Notes under the pieces: model-generated | The model's database searches: none | Seen by the model: the letters and a program-made list of their open reading frames with translations, nothing else | What the model was told of the DNA's origin: nothing | Shown here: one piece after another, positions 1-8,819 of the stretch | Numbering within the stretch: position 1 is the first letter of the stretch | How the letters are laid out: every line of letters begins with the position of its first letter | Program-made: the position numbers and the translations under genes | Assembly (NCBI RefSeq): GCF_008271805.1 | Contig: NZ_VSRY01000074.1 | Coordinates: 1 to 51,983 of the forward strand | DNA: 51,983 nt | Reading direction: 5' to 3' | Origin: Streptomyces sp. TRM49041 | GTDB lineage: Bacteria > Actinomycetota > Actinomycetes > Streptomycetales > Streptomycetaceae

Positions 1-27
1 TGTGGGAGAGTAGGACACCGCCGAACT
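1..27 (+). rRNA. rrf: 5S ribosomal RNA, 3' end only
   Basis: The first bases match the 3' end of actinobacterial 5S rRNA (GTGGGAGAGTAGGAC followed by CCGCCGAAC). The rest of the gene is outside the window to the left. A strong hairpin follows 15 bases later, as expected at the end of an rrn operon. The exact 3' end is inferred. Confidence 0.85.
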
Positions 28-41
28 ATTTTTGATGGGGG

Positions 42-67
42 AGCCCCGCACCGTTGGTGCGGGGCTT
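42..67 (+). terminator. rRNA operon terminator
   Basis: Perfect 11-bp stem (AGCCCCGCACC pairing with GGTGCGGGGCT) with a 3-base loop, preceded by a T-rich stretch after the 5S end. It sits between the 5S gene and the next coding sequence. Confidence 0.85.
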
Positions 68-178
68 CTCGCATTTCCGGACCGAGTGCCCGTGACCCAA
101 CCCCCGCGCACAGGGCGGTCGGCGCTGACGGTAAGGTCAGGGGGCAGCGTTGGCACTTTTCCCACAGGAGGCACTCGG

Positions 179-787
179 GTGGAGGTACAGGAGACTCGCG
201 TTCAGACGGACCGGGTCCTCACCATCCCCAACATCCTGAGCATGGCCCGGCTCATCGGAGTACCGCTCTTCCTGTGGCTCATTCTCCGCCCCGAGTTCGG
301 CGGACCCAACAGCGACGGCTGGGCGCTGCTCGTCCTCGCGCTCAGTGGCATCAGCGATTATCTCGACGGCAAGCTCGCCCGACGCTGGAACCAGATCAGC
401 AGCCTGGGCCGTCTCCTCGACCCCGCTGCCGACCGCCTCTACATCCTGTCCACCCTTGTCGGCCTGACCTGGCGCGACATCCTGCCGCTCTGGCTCACCG
501 CGGCACTCCTCGCGCGAGAGGTGATGCTCCTGGTGATGGTGGGAATCCTCCGGCGCCATGGATATCCGCCGCCACAGGTGAACTTCCTCGGCAAGGCCGC
601 GACCTTCAACCTGATGTATGCGTTCCCGCTCCTTCTGCTCAGCGACGGCGACACATGGCTTGCGTCACTCGCTGAAGTTTTCGGGTGGGCCTTCGCCGGA
701 TGGGGTACAACTCTCTATTGGTGGGCAGGGATCCTCTACGTGGTCCAGGTCCGCCGACTTGTCAAGGCGGATACCGCGGCCGATTGA
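179..787 (+). CDS. CDP-alcohol phosphatidyltransferase (PgsA-like)
   Basis: A 202-residue membrane protein that transfers a phosphatidyl group from CDP-diacylglycerol to an alcohol, in phospholipid synthesis at the cytoplasmic membrane. The family signature is complete: D-x2-D-G-x2-A-R-x8-G-x3-D-x3-D lies around residues 57-82 (DYLDGKLAR then GRLLDPAAD). Several hydrophobic segments flank it. The start is GTG at 179, because AGGAGG lies 7 bases upstream at 166-171; an upstream in-frame ATG at 32 would run through the rRNA terminator. In mycobacteria the gene at this place in the same neighbourhood is pgsA2. Substrate (glycerol phosphate, inositol phosphate or other) cannot be told from sequence alone. 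Confidence 0.88.
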   Translation: MEVQETRVQTDRVLTIPNILSMARLIGVPLFLWLILRPEFGGPNSDGWALLVLALSGISDYLDGKLARRWNQISSLGRLLDPAADRLYILSTLVGLTWRDILPLWLTAALLAREVMLLVMVGILRRHGYPPPQVNFLGKAATFNLMYAFPLLLLSDGDTWLASLAEVFGWAFAGWGTTLYWWAGILYVVQVRRLVKADTAAD

Positions 788-903
788 CCCTGTCTGCCCC
801 GCGCCGAGGAACGAATCCCGGCGCCGGTGCGATGTCAGAGGGCCACAGCAAAGACGGGTGAAGTCGGCCAGACCGTCGTCTCTGCAAGGAGGACGCTTCC
901 GAC

Positions 904-3399
904 ATGAAGGCCGTCGTGATGGCCGGAGGCGAAGGCACCAGACTTCGCCCCATGACCTCAAGCATGCCCAAGCCACTCCTGCCGGTCGCCAACCGACCGA
1001 TCATGGAGCACGTGCTGCGCCTGCTCAAGCGGCATGGACTCACCGAGACCGTCGTAACCGTGCAGTTCCTAGCCTCGCTCGTAAAGAACTACTTCGGTGA
1101 CGGCGAAGAGCTCGGAATGGAGCTCACCTACGCCAACGAGGAGAAGCCACTCGGCACCGCCGGCAGCGTCAAGAACGCCGAAGAGGCGCTGAAGGACGAC
1201 GCGTTCCTCGTCATCTCCGGGGACGCTCTCACCGATTTCGACCTGACCGACCTGATCGCCTTCCACAAGGAGAAGGGCGCCCTGGTCACGGTCTGTCTGA
1301 CGCGTGTCCCGAACCCCCTCGAATTCGGCATCACCATCGTCGACGACGAAGGCCGGGTCGAGCGATTCCTGGAGAAACCCACCTGGGGCCAGGTCTTCTC
1401 CGACACCGTCAACACCGGCATCTACGTGATGGAGCCCGAGGTCTTCGACTATGTCGAGCCCGACGTTCCCGTCGACTGGTCCGGAGACGTCTTCCCGCAG
1501 CTCATGAAGGAGGGTAAGCCGGTCTACGGCTATGTCGCCGAAGGCTACTGGGAGGACGTCGGCACCCATGAGAGCTATGTGAAGGCCCAGGCCGACGTGC
1601 TCGAAGGCAAGGTCGAGGTCGAACTGGACGGCTTCGAGATCTCGCCCGGCGTATGGGTCGCCGAAGGTGCGGAGGTCCACCCCGACGCCGTACTGCGCGG
1701 GCCCGTCTACATCGGCGACTACGCCAAGGTGGAAGCCGATGTGGAGATCCGCGAACACACCGTCGTCGGCTCCAACGTGGTCGTGAAGAGCGGCGCCTTT
1801 CTGCACAGGGCGGTGGTCCACGACAACGTGTACATCGGGCCACACAGCAACCTGCGTGGCTGTGTGATCGGCAAGAACACCGACATCATGCGGGCCGCCC
1901 GCATCGAGGACGGCGCCGTCATCGGCGACGAGTGCCTCGTCGGTGAGGAATCGATCGTGCAGGGCAACGTACGCGTCTACCCGTTCAAGACCATCGAGGC
2001 CGGCGCCTTCGTCAACACCTCCGTCATCTGGGAGTCCCGCGGTCAGGCGCACCTCTTCGGAGCCCGCGGCGTGTCCGGCATCCTCAACGTCGAGATCACG
2101 CCGGAGCTCGCCGTGCGGCTCGCCGGGGCGTACGCGACGACGCTGAAGAAGGGCGCCACCGTCACCACCGCCCGAGACCACTCCCGTGGTGCGCGGGCGC
2201 TCAAACGGGCAGTGATCTCAGCCCTCCAGGCCAGCGCCATCGACGTACGTGACCTGGAGAACGTCCCCCTGCCCGTCGCGCGGCAGCAGACCGCGCGGGG
2301 CAGCGCAGGCGGCATCATGATCCGGACCACGCCCGGGGTGCCGGACTCCGTCGACATCATGTTCTTCGACGAACGAGGCGCCGACCTCTCCCAGGGCGGG
2401 CAGCGGAAGCTCGACCGGGTCTACGCACGGCAGGAGTACCGGCGGGCGTTCCCGGGCGAGATCGGCGACCTCAGCTTCCCGGCGAGTGTCTTCGACCAGT
2501 ACACCGGGGCGCTCCTCCACAATGTCGACACGACCGGCATCCCGGACGCCGGCCTGAAGGTCGTCGTCGACGCGTCCAACGGCAGCGCCGGGCTCGTACT
2601 GCCCAGCCTGCTCGGACGGCTCGGAGTGGACTCCCTGACGATCAACCCCGGGCTCGACGAGTCGCGGCCCACCGAGTCCGCCGAGTCCCGCAGAGCCGGG
2701 CTCGTGCGGCTCGGTGAGATAGTCGCGTCGGCGCGGGCCGCGTTCGGCGTGCGGTTCGACACCGTCGGTGAGCGGCTGTCGCTTGTCGACGAACGCGGCA
2801 GGATCATCGAGGACGACCGGGCGCTCCTCGTGCTGCTCGACCTCGTCGCGGCCGAGCGGCGCAGCGGGCGCGTGGCGCTGCCCGTCACGACGACGAGGAT
2901 CGCCGAGCAGGTCGCCGCGTACCACGGCACACAGGTCGACTGGACGACCACGTCGCCGGACGACCTGACCCGGGTCGGCCGCGAGGAGTCCACCATCTTC
3001 GGTGGAGACGGGCGCGGCGGGTTCATCGTTCCCGAGTTCAGCAGTGTCTTCGACGGGACGGCCGCGTTCGTACGGCTCATCGGCCTCATCGCACGTACCC
3101 AGCTCACCCTCAGCCAGATCGACGCGCGTATCCCGCGAGCCCATGTGCTGCGGCGGGATCTGGCGACGCCGTGGGCGGTCAAGGGGCTGGTGATGCGGCG
3201 GGTCGTCGAAGCCGCCGGGGACCGGCACGTGGACACCACCGACGGTGTGCGCGTCGTCGAGGCGGACGGGCGGTGGGTGCTTGTGCTGCCCGACCCGGCC
3301 GAGGCCGTCACCCATCTGTGGGCGGAAGGCCCGGACGACGCCTCCGCCCAGGCCCTGCTCGACGAATGGGCGGCCGTGGTCGACAGCGCAGGTCGCTAG
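904..3399 (+). CDS. Mannose-1-phosphate guanylyltransferase-like fusion with inactive phosphohexomutase domain
   Basis: An 831-residue three-part protein. Residues 1-235 are a sugar nucleotidyltransferase (GGEGTRLRP near the start and a [11 protein letters not shown] motif), which makes NDP-sugars such as GDP-mannose. Residues about 245-365 carry left-handed beta-helix hexapeptide repeats. Residues about 375-830 align with alpha-D-phosphohexomutases, but all three key motifs are changed: TASHNP is IRTTPG, DGDADR is DTVGER, and the sugar-binding GEESGH loop reads GREESTIF. The mutase half is therefore probably not catalytic. RBS AAGGAGGA at 886-893 supports the ATG. The stop is followed by a strong terminator. 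The sugar and nucleotide used are inferred from the family only. Confidence 0.85.
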   Translation: MKAVVMAGGEGTRLRPMTSSMPKPLLPVANRPIMEHVLRLLKRHGLTETVVTVQFLASLVKNYFGDGEELGMELTYANEEKPLGTAGSVKNAEEALKDDAFLVISGDALTDFDLTDLIAFHKEKGALVTVCLTRVPNPLEFGITIVDDEGRVERFLEKPTWGQVFSDTVNTGIYVMEPEVFDYVEPDVPVDWSGDVFPQLMKEGKPVYGYVAEGYWEDVGTHESYVKAQADVLEGKVEVELDGFEISPGVWVAEGAEVHPDAVLRGPVYIGDYAKVEADVEIREHTVVGSNVVVKSGAFLHRAVVHDNVYIGPHSNLRGCVIGKNTDIMRAARIEDGAVIGDECLVGEESIVQGNVRVYPFKTIEAGAFVNTSVIWESRGQAHLFGARGVSGILNVEITPELAVRLAGAYATTLKKGATVTTARDHSRGARALKRAVISALQASAIDVRDLENVPLPVARQQTARGSAGGIMIRTTPGVPDSVDIMFFDERGADLSQGGQRKLDRVYARQEYRRAFPGEIGDLSFPASVFDQYTGALLHNVDTTGIPDAGLKVVVDASNGSAGLVLPSLLGRLGVDSLTINPGLDESRPTESAESRRAGLVRLGEIVASARAAFGVRFDTVGERLSLVDERGRIIEDDRALLVLLDLVAAERRSGRVALPVTTTRIAEQVAAYHGTQVDWTTTSPDDLTRVGREESTIFGGDGRGGFIVPEFSSVFDGTAAFVRLIGLIARTQLTLSQIDARIPRAHVLRRDLATPWAVKGLVMRRVVEAAGDRHVDTTDGVRVVEADGRWVLVLPDPAEAVTHLWAEGPDDASAQALLDEWAAVVDSAGR

Positions 3400-3420
3400 C
3401 CCCGAGCGCAGGGTGTGCGG

Positions 3421-3464
3421 CCGGTGTGCCGGGTGGTGCCCGAGGGAGGCACCCGGCACACCGG
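3421..3464 (+). terminator. Hairpin terminator
   Basis: A 15-bp perfect stem, CCGGTGTGCCGGGTG at 3421-3435 with its complement at 3450-3464, lies 20 bases after the nucleotidyltransferase stop. No T-run follows, which is usual in high-GC actinobacteria. Confidence 0.75.
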
Positions 3465-3501
3465 TGGGGCCATTCGGCGGTAGCCCCTCCGACATGCGAC
3501 G

Positions 3502-4440
3502 ATGTGCGGCATGTCGCAGCAGCCCCCCGTTCGGACCACCGGCTCCCCGCCTCCGCGTCCCGACGCCTCGATGTCGCTGCTGACCAATGTGATCGACCAC
3601 GCCCTCGACGACGGCTACGCGGAGGCATCCGCCCGTCGCGCCGCCGAGGGCGGCGGCCTGCCGCGCACGATGCGCGCCAAGCTGGGGCTGGCGGCCGGTC
3701 TCGTCCTCGCCGCCGCGGTCGTTACGCTCGGCGCCGCGGAGGCACAGATATCGGCGCCCGTCGTGGCGAAGGAGCGAGAAGAGCTCATCGACCGTATCCA
3801 CGACGAGACGGCCGCCGTGGACGGCCTGGAGAAGAGCATCGAGGACCTGCGCCGAGAGGTGGGGGAGCGGCAGCGCGCGGCGCTGCAGGAGCTCGGCGGG
3901 GACCGGAGCCGTCTGGTCGCGCTGCTGTCCGGCGCCACCGAGGTGAGCGGGCCCGGGGTGAAACTGGTCGTCGACGACGCCAAGGGCACCGACCAGGGAG
4001 GTGGCGGGCCCCGCGAGAGCAGCGGCTTCTCCGACACGGGGCGGGTGCGCGACCGGGATATGCAACGCATCGTGAACGGGCTGTGGCAGTCCGGCGCGGA
4101 GGCTGTCGCGATCAACGGGCAGCGGCTGACGGCCCTGTCCGCGATCAGGGCGGCGGGTGACGCCATACTGGTCGACAACAGGCCGCTGGTACCGCCGTAC
4201 ACGGTCCTGGCGGTGGGGGACGGGAAGAGGCTCAGCACCCGGTTCCAGGACAGCGCGGACGGCCGCTATCTGCACGCGCTGTCGGAGAACTTCGGTATCC
4301 GCAACAGCATTTCGACCCAGGAACGGGTCAGTCTGCCGGCGGCGCCGAGCCTGATCGTACGTACAGCACAGCCGAGGACCTCCGGAGCCGGGACGGGTGA
4401 CGGGCGGGGCGCGGCCGACACAGGGAAGGGCACATCGTGA
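3502..4440 (+). CDS. DUF881 (YlxW-type) membrane-anchored protein
   Basis: 312 residues. One membrane segment near residues 54-74, then a coiled-coil stretch rich in E, R and L (KEREELIDRIHDET onward), then the DUF881 domain (ATEVSGPGVKLVVDD; GAEAVAINGQRLT; PPYTVLAVGD). The family is of unknown function and is found beside cell-division genes in Firmicutes (YlxW) and in the pgsA2 neighbourhood of mycobacteria. No good ribosome binding site is seen for the first ATG; the ATG at 3511 or at 3571 (MSLLTNVIDH) is possible. It overlaps the next gene by 4 bases (GTGA), so the three genes 3502-5536 form one operon. Confidence 0.85.
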   Translation: MCGMSQQPPVRTTGSPPPRPDASMSLLTNVIDHALDDGYAEASARRAAEGGGLPRTMRAKLGLAAGLVLAAAVVTLGAAEAQISAPVVAKEREELIDRIHDETAAVDGLEKSIEDLRREVGERQRAALQELGGDRSRLVALLSGATEVSGPGVKLVVDDAKGTDQGGGGPRESSGFSDTGRVRDRDMQRIVNGLWQSGAEAVAINGQRLTALSAIRAAGDAILVDNRPLVPPYTVLAVGDGKRLSTRFQDSADGRYLHALSENFGIRNSISTQERVSLPAAPSLIVRTAQPRTSGAGTGDGRGAADTGKGTS

Positions 4441-4769
4441 TCGCCGTACTGGGCCTCGTCGTGGGAGTCGTGGTCGGACTGTTGATCCGGCCCGAGGTTC
4501 CGGCGGTGGTCGAGCCCTATCTGCCGATCGCCGTCGTCGCCGCGCTCGACGCGGTCTTCGGCGGACTACGGGCCATGCTCGACGGGATCTTCGTCGACAA
4601 GGTCTTCGTCGTCTCCTTCCTGTCGAACGTCGTCGTGGCCGCGCTGATCGTGTTCCTCGGCGACAAGCTGGGCGTCGGGGCGCAACTGTCGACGGGTGTG
4701 GTGGTCGTCCTCGGTATCCGGATCTTCTCCAACGCGGCCGCCATCCGGCGGCATGTGTTCCGGGCGTGA
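4437..4769 (+). CDS. sbp: Small basic protein Sbp family (DUF1290)
   Basis: 110 residues, mostly hydrophobic, with about three membrane segments (residues 1-20, 25-45, 55-100). It matches the DUF1290/Sbp family, seen next to ylxW and division genes in Bacillus and between two DUF881 genes in actinobacteria, exactly as here. The GTG start overlaps the preceding stop by 4 bases, indicating translational coupling. Function is not established; the conserved position between the DUF881 proteins suggests a shared membrane complex, which is inference. Confidence 0.85.
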   Translation: MIAVLGLVVGVVVGLLIRPEVPAVVEPYLPIAVVAALDAVFGGLRAMLDGIFVDKVFVVSFLSNVVVAALIVFLGDKLGVGAQLSTGVVVVLGIRIFSNAAAIRRHVFRA

Positions 4770-4774
4770 GGCCG

Positions 4775-5536
4775 ATGAGCGACGAAGAACAGACCCCGAA
4801 GGCGCCGGCCGAACAGAAGACCGGTCGGCAGCGGCTGGCCGCCGGGCTCTGGCCGCCGCGCGTGACCCGTGCCCAACTGGTGGTCGCGTTGCTGCTGTTC
4901 GGCCTTGGACTCGGCCTCGCCATCCAGGTGCGCTCCACCAGCGACGACGGCACCCTGCGGGGTGCCCGCCAGGAGGACCTCGTCCGGATCCTGGACGAGC
5001 TGGACGACCGCAGCCAGCGGCTGGAGGACGAGAAGACGCGCCTGGAGGCGCAGCGCCGGGAGCTGGAGAACAGCTCGAACCAGGCCGAAGAGGCCCGTAA
5101 GCAGACGCAGGAGAGAGAGCGTCAGCTGGGCGTCCTGGCGGGTACGGTGGCAGCCGAGGGCCCCGGCATCACACTCACCATCGAGGACGTGCTGGGAGCC
5201 GTCGAACCGGACAAGCTGCTCGACACCATCCAGGAGTTGCGCGCGGCCGGCGCGGAGGCGATCCAGGTCAACGACGTCCGGGTCGTCGCGGACACGTACT
5301 TCTCCGGGAGGGCCGGGGCCGTCGAGGTGGACGGGCGGAAGATCACCCCGCCGTACCGGTTCAAGGTCATCGGCAAGCCGCAGGATCTCGAGCCGGCGCT
5401 CAACATCCCCGGCGGCATCGTGCAGACGCTGGAGAAGGAGCAGGCCACGGCCACCGTTACCCGGTCGGAGAAGATCATTGTGAACGCCTTGCGACCGGCG
5501 AAGCGGCCTGACTACGCTCGGTCGTCATCGCAGTGA
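4775..5536 (+). CDS. DUF881 (YlxW-type) membrane-anchored protein, second copy
   Basis: 253 residues. Membrane segment at about residues 32-50, followed by a long polar coiled coil (ILDELDDRSQRLEDEKTRL onward, residues 70-115) and a DUF881 domain (GPGITLTIED; GAEAIQVNDVRVV; PPYRFKVIG). It starts 5 bases after the sbp stop, so the start is ATG 4775 (MSDEEQTPK); the longer upstream reading runs antisense-like through sbp and is rejected. It is only distantly similar to the DUF881 protein at 3502, so the pair is an old duplication rather than a recent one. After it come 271 bases with no convincing gene; in mycobacteria gcvH occupies this slot. Confidence 0.85.
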   Translation: MSDEEQTPKAPAEQKTGRQRLAAGLWPPRVTRAQLVVALLLFGLGLGLAIQVRSTSDDGTLRGARQEDLVRILDELDDRSQRLEDEKTRLEAQRRELENSSNQAEEARKQTQERERQLGVLAGTVAAEGPGITLTIEDVLGAVEPDKLLDTIQELRAAGAEAIQVNDVRVVADTYFSGRAGAVEVDGRKITPPYRFKVIGKPQDLEPALNIPGGIVQTLEKEQATATVTRSEKIIVNALRPAKRPDYARSSSQ

Positions 5537-5807
5537 GCAAGAGGCGCATGGGGGCCGCGCGGCGGGGGAATGCCCGAGGGACCGAGCCGGACAGGGGAGG
5601 CGAAGCAGTGGGGGTAGCTCCCGTGGCCGAAGAGCCGCGCCGCCCTGGCCGAGAGGCTGCGGGGGGTCGCCGCATCACGAGCGTGGTGCGTGGTGGAAAC
5701 TGTCCGGAGGATACGGACGTTGTGAAGATGTCCGGGTCGGCAGGTGTGTTCATTCAGGGTTCGTCCTGCCCCACGGGCGGGTCTGTTTCGTTCAAGGGGA
5801 ATCGCCC

Positions 5808-6602
5808 GTGAAGTTGTTTGCGAAGTTGTTCGGCAAGAGCGCACGCGAGGACGGCGGCAACGCCAGGCATCGCGCGCCCCGGCACGGTCAGAGCGAGGAG
5901 GAGCAGGGCGGGGAGCGTCCGCTCTTCCGTGACGAGGTCGCTGGTCCGGGTGGTGACATTACGGGCGGCGAGGGCGCGTCTTCTGTTGACCCTGCCGGTC
6001 CCGGCCGCATAGGTTCCGATCCGTACGCGACCAGCGTCCACGCGGATCAGCCGCGGCAGGAGGATGGGTCCATGCCGGTGTGTACGAGGTGCGGACACCG
6101 CAATGCCGAGGCGAGTCGGTTCTGCTCCAACTGCGGGGCTCCGCTGCGCGGCGGTGTCCCGCCGGAGCGCGCGTCCGAGACCACGTCGACGATCTCCATC
6201 TCGGGCCTTGAGGCGTACGACGGCGAGACGACCGGCCAGACGCCGCTGCCGTCGCTGTCGCCCGAGGCGCAGGCCGCCGTGGAGGCGCTGCCGCTGGGCT
6301 CGGCGCTGCTCGTGGTGCGCCGTGGCCCGAACTCCGGCAGCCGCTTCCTCCTCGACGGCGATCTGACGACCGCGGGCCGTCACCCGCAGAGCGACATCTT
6401 CCTGGACGACGTGACTGTGTCCCGTCGCCATGTGGAGTTCCGCAGGGCGGCGGACGGCAGCTTCACCGTCGCGGACGTCGGCAGCCTCAACGGCACCTAT
6501 GTCAATCGTGAGCCGATCGACTCGGTCCTGCTCACCAACGGTGACGAGGTGCAGATCGGCAAGTACCGCCTGGTCTTCTACGGGAGCCAGCGGAGCGTCT
6601 GA
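5808..6602 (+). CDS. Zinc-ribbon and FHA-domain protein, GarA type
   Basis: 264 residues. An acidic, probably disordered N-terminus; a Cys4 zinc ribbon at residues 92-109 (CTRCGH ... CSNCG); an ETTST segment at 124-128; and a forkhead-associated domain at about 170-255 with GRHPQSDI, SRRH and NGTYVN, the phosphothreonine-binding loops. In mycobacterial GarA an ETTS motif is phosphorylated by PknB/PknG and then bound by its own FHA domain, switching control of 2-oxoglutarate and glutamate enzymes. The same motif and the same following genes (MerR, DUF151, MerR) point to the orthologue, but with an added zinc ribbon. GTG start with AAGGGGA 7 bases upstream. Confidence 0.85.
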   Translation: MKLFAKLFGKSAREDGGNARHRAPRHGQSEEEQGGERPLFRDEVAGPGGDITGGEGASSVDPAGPGRIGSDPYATSVHADQPRQEDGSMPVCTRCGHRNAEASRFCSNCGAPLRGGVPPERASETTSTISISGLEAYDGETTGQTPLPSLSPEAQAAVEALPLGSALLVVRRGPNSGSRFLLDGDLTTAGRHPQSDIFLDDVTVSRRHVEFRRAADGSFTVADVGSLNGTYVNREPIDSVLLTNGDEVQIGKYRLVFYGSQRSV

Positions 6603-6605
6603 CCT

Positions 6606-6626
6606 CCCCCGGACTCCGTCCGGGGG
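6606..6626. repeat. Intergenic GC hairpin
   Basis: Perfect 9-bp inverted repeat CCCCCGGAC / GTCCGGGGG with a 3-base loop, between the FHA gene and the MerR gene. It resembles short GC palindromes that recur between Streptomyces genes. It may attenuate read-through; no T-run follows. Confidence 0.6.
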
Positions 6627-6643
6627 GACCCCCAGGAAGGTCC

Positions 6644-7393
6644 ATGCTGCGAACACCGACGGGCGGTGCCGGCCACGGCACCGCCGACGCGGGCGACCGG
6701 CTGGTGAGCATCGGCACGGTGCTCAACCAGCTGCGGGAGGAGTTCCCCGAGGTCACCATCTCCAAGATCCGGTTCCTGGAGGCGGAGGGGCTCGTGGAGC
6801 CGCGGCGGACCGCTTCCGGATATCGGAAGTTCAGCCCGGACGACGTGGAGCGGCTGGCGCTGATCCTGCGGATGCAGCGGGACCACTATCTGCCGCTCAA
6901 GGTCATCCGCGAGCACCTGGACGCCCTGGGCCGCGGTGAGCAGGTGACCCTGCCCGCCCAGGGCGCGCAGAGCGATCGGCTGGACGGGGCGCATCCGTGG
7001 GAGCCGGAGCAGGACCGGGTCACGGCCGCCCGGATCGGCCGGGACGAGCTGCTCGCCGCAGTCGAGGTGGGCGAGGAGGAGCTCGCCGAGTGGGAGTCGT
7101 ACGGGCTCATCACCGTGGCGGCGGACGGCGGGTACGACGCCGAGGCGGTGACCGTCGCGAAGCTCGTCGCCGAGCTCGGGCGGTTCGGCCTGGAGCCCCG
7201 CCATCTGCGGGCTGTGAAGGCCGCCGCCGACCGTGAGGCAGGGCTCGTCGATCAGGTGGTCGCCCCCCTGCGGCGGCACCGTAACCCGCAGACCAGGGCC
7301 CACGCCGAGGCGACCGTGAAGGAACTGGCCGCGCTCTCCGTCCGCCTGCACGCGGCCCTGGTCAGATCGGCCCTCGGAGTCCGGTTCCACTGA
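6644..7393 (+). CDS. ftsR: MerR-family regulator, FtsR type
   Basis: 249 residues. The winged-helix DNA-binding domain is at about residues 22-95 (TISKIRFLEAEGLVEPRRT, GYRKFS, LRMQRDHYLPLKVI), and the rest is a helical effector or dimer region without clear cysteine metal ligands. This is the regulator that follows garA in mycobacteria and corynebacteria, where it controls ftsZ (FtsR). RBS AGGAAGG lies 5 bases before the ATG. The short hairpin before it may separate it partly from the FHA gene. The link to ftsZ control here is from family knowledge, not from this sequence. Confidence 0.8.
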   Translation: MLRTPTGGAGHGTADAGDRLVSIGTVLNQLREEFPEVTISKIRFLEAEGLVEPRRTASGYRKFSPDDVERLALILRMQRDHYLPLKVIREHLDALGRGEQVTLPAQGAQSDRLDGAHPWEPEQDRVTAARIGRDELLAAVEVGEEELAEWESYGLITVAADGGYDAEAVTVAKLVAELGRFGLEPRHLRAVKAAADREAGLVDQVVAPLRRHRNPQTRAHAEATVKELAALSVRLHAALVRSALGVRFH

Positions 7394-7446
7394 TCTTGGC
7401 GGGGCCCGACTATCCAAACCGGTGCGGCACGTCCTAGGGTTGCTGT

Positions 7447-7920
7447 GTGAACGAGCTCGATGTTGTCGGTGTCCGGGTGGAAATGCCGTCCAACCAGCCG
7501 ATCGTGCTCCTGCGTGAAGTGGGAGGCGACCGATACCTCCCGATCTGGATCGGCCCGGGTGAGGCGACGGCGATCGCCTTCGCCCAGCAGGGCATGACCC
7601 CTGCCAGGCCGCTGACCCATGACCTCTTCAAGGATGTGCTCGAGGCCGTGGGCCAGGAGCTCACCGAGGTCCGCATCACGGACCTCCGCGAAGGGGTCTT
7701 CTACGCGGAGCTGGTCTTCGCCAGTGGTGTCGAAGTGAGCGCCCGGCCCTCCGATGCCATAGCGCTGGCCTTGCGTACCGGGACGCCGATCTTCGGCAGC
7801 GACGGCGTGCTCGACGACGCCGGAATCGCGATCCCGGACGAGCAGGAGGACGAGGTGGAGAAATTCCGCGAGTTCCTCGACCAGATCTCCCCCGAGGACT
7901 TCGGCACCAGCAACCAGTGA
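7447..7920 (+). CDS. Bifunctional nuclease family protein (DUF151)
   Basis: 157 residues matching the DUF151 family (ELDVVGVRVEMPSNQPIVLL, LPIWIGPGEATAIA, ARPSDAIALALRTGTPIF). Plant members have combined RNase and DNase activity; the bacterial role is unknown. The C-terminus is strongly acidic. The GTG start has no Shine-Dalgarno sequence; a possible -10 (TAGGGT at 7435-7440) ends 7 bases before it, so the mRNA may be leaderless. It lies between two MerR regulators, as in mycobacteria. Confidence 0.85.
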   Translation: MNELDVVGVRVEMPSNQPIVLLREVGGDRYLPIWIGPGEATAIAFAQQGMTPARPLTHDLFKDVLEAVGQELTEVRITDLREGVFYAELVFASGVEVSARPSDAIALALRTGTPIFGSDGVLDDAGIAIPDEQEDEVEKFREFLDQISPEDFGTSNQ

Positions 7921-8065
7921 CCGTGCCACGGTGAGCCGCTCCGGGGCCGCGCGGGGTCGGGTCCGGGCGCGGGGCGGTCCGCCGGGCCTGCTGGGGCGCA
8001 TTCAGCGCTCCCGGCGCATTCGAGAAGCAGTTCCCGGAAGCCGGACACGCCAAACCACTCTCAGG

Positions 8066-8076
8066 GTGATTATCAC
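8066..8076. promoter_or_regulatory. Palindrome upstream of MerR promoter
   Basis: GTGATTATCAC is an 11-base perfect palindrome located 25 bases upstream of the -35 element at 8101. A further weak inverted pair (CCACTC / GAGTGTGG) brackets it. It is a candidate operator for the downstream MerR regulator; this is inference. Confidence 0.35.
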
Positions 8077-8100
8077 TCGGCGTGGCGAGTGTGGCGATCG

Positions 8101-8129
8101 TTGACGCACCCCTGGGGACTGCCTACCGT
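8101..8129 (+). promoter_or_regulatory. Vegetative promoter of the second MerR gene
   Basis: TTGACG at 8101-8106 and TACCGT at 8124-8129 are separated by 17 bases, a good match to the main vegetative sigma factor (HrdB) consensus. A start of transcription near 8136 would leave a short leader with GGAGGG at 8150-8155 before the ATG at 8164. Confidence 0.7.
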
Positions 8130-8163
8130 CGATGTGGCAGGTCAAGGACGGAGGGTCGGCGTG

Positions 8164-8757
8164 ATGAGCAGCGGCGACGGTACGGCAGGGGGTCTTCCCG
8201 GGCGGAGTCCGGGAGGGAACGGCCCGTATCCGCTTCACGGAAGTGCGGCCGACTCGACGACCGACGCCATCGGGTACCGGGGCCCCACGGCGTGTGCGGC
8301 GGCCGGCATCACCTATCGGCAGCTCGACTACTGGGCGCGTACGGGGCTGGTCGAGCCGAGCGTCCGGCCCGCGTACGGATCGGGCACGCAGCGTCTCTAC
8401 AGCTTCCGGGACGTCGTCGTCCTGAAGATCGTCAAGCGGTTTCTGGACACCGGGGTCGCCCTCCAGAACATCAGGGCGGCCGTCCAGCATCTGCGCGGGC
8501 GGGGCCTGCACGATCTGGAGCGCATGACGCTCATGAGTGACGGTGCGACCGTCTACGAGTGCTCGTCGCCGGACGAGGTCGTCAGCCTTCTCCAGGGCGG
8601 TCAGGGCATCTTCGGGATCGCGGTGGGTGTGGTGTGGCGGGATGTCGAGGCGGCACTGTCACAGCTGCACGGCGAGCGTGTCGACACCGGGGAGACCCTC
8701 GTCGGGCACAATCCGGCGGACGAGCTGGCCCAGCGCAGACGCGACAAGGCCGTCTGA
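8164..8757 (+). CDS. MerR-family transcriptional regulator
   Basis: 197 residues. After a flexible N-terminus of about 35 residues, the MerR winged helix spans about 38-110 (GPTACAAAGITYRQLDYWART, RLYSFRDVVVLKIVKRFLDTG, LQNIRAAVQHLR). The C-terminal part (YECSSPDEVVSLLQGGQGIFGIAVG) is typical of the second MerR gene that follows DUF151 in actinobacteria (Rv1830 position). ATG 8164 is chosen because GGAGGG lies 8 bases upstream; GTG 8161 is the near alternative. It has its own vegetative promoter and a palindrome upstream. Confidence 0.83.
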   Translation: MSSGDGTAGGLPGRSPGGNGPYPLHGSAADSTTDAIGYRGPTACAAAGITYRQLDYWARTGLVEPSVRPAYGSGTQRLYSFRDVVVLKIVKRFLDTGVALQNIRAAVQHLRGRGLHDLERMTLMSDGATVYECSSPDEVVSLLQGGQGIFGIAVGVVWRDVEAALSQLHGERVDTGETLVGHNPADELAQRRRDKAV

Positions 8758-8819
8758 CAGCCGAACGTGTCGTACGTGTGTGCGGGCGACTGTCAGTGGT
8801 GTGAGGCAGCATCGGTGAT

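Noticed and set aside
5533..5811. 92-codon frame after the second DUF881 gene
   Set aside because: Arg/Gly/Pro-rich, no family and no ribosome site; it looks like chance open reading in GC-rich DNA.
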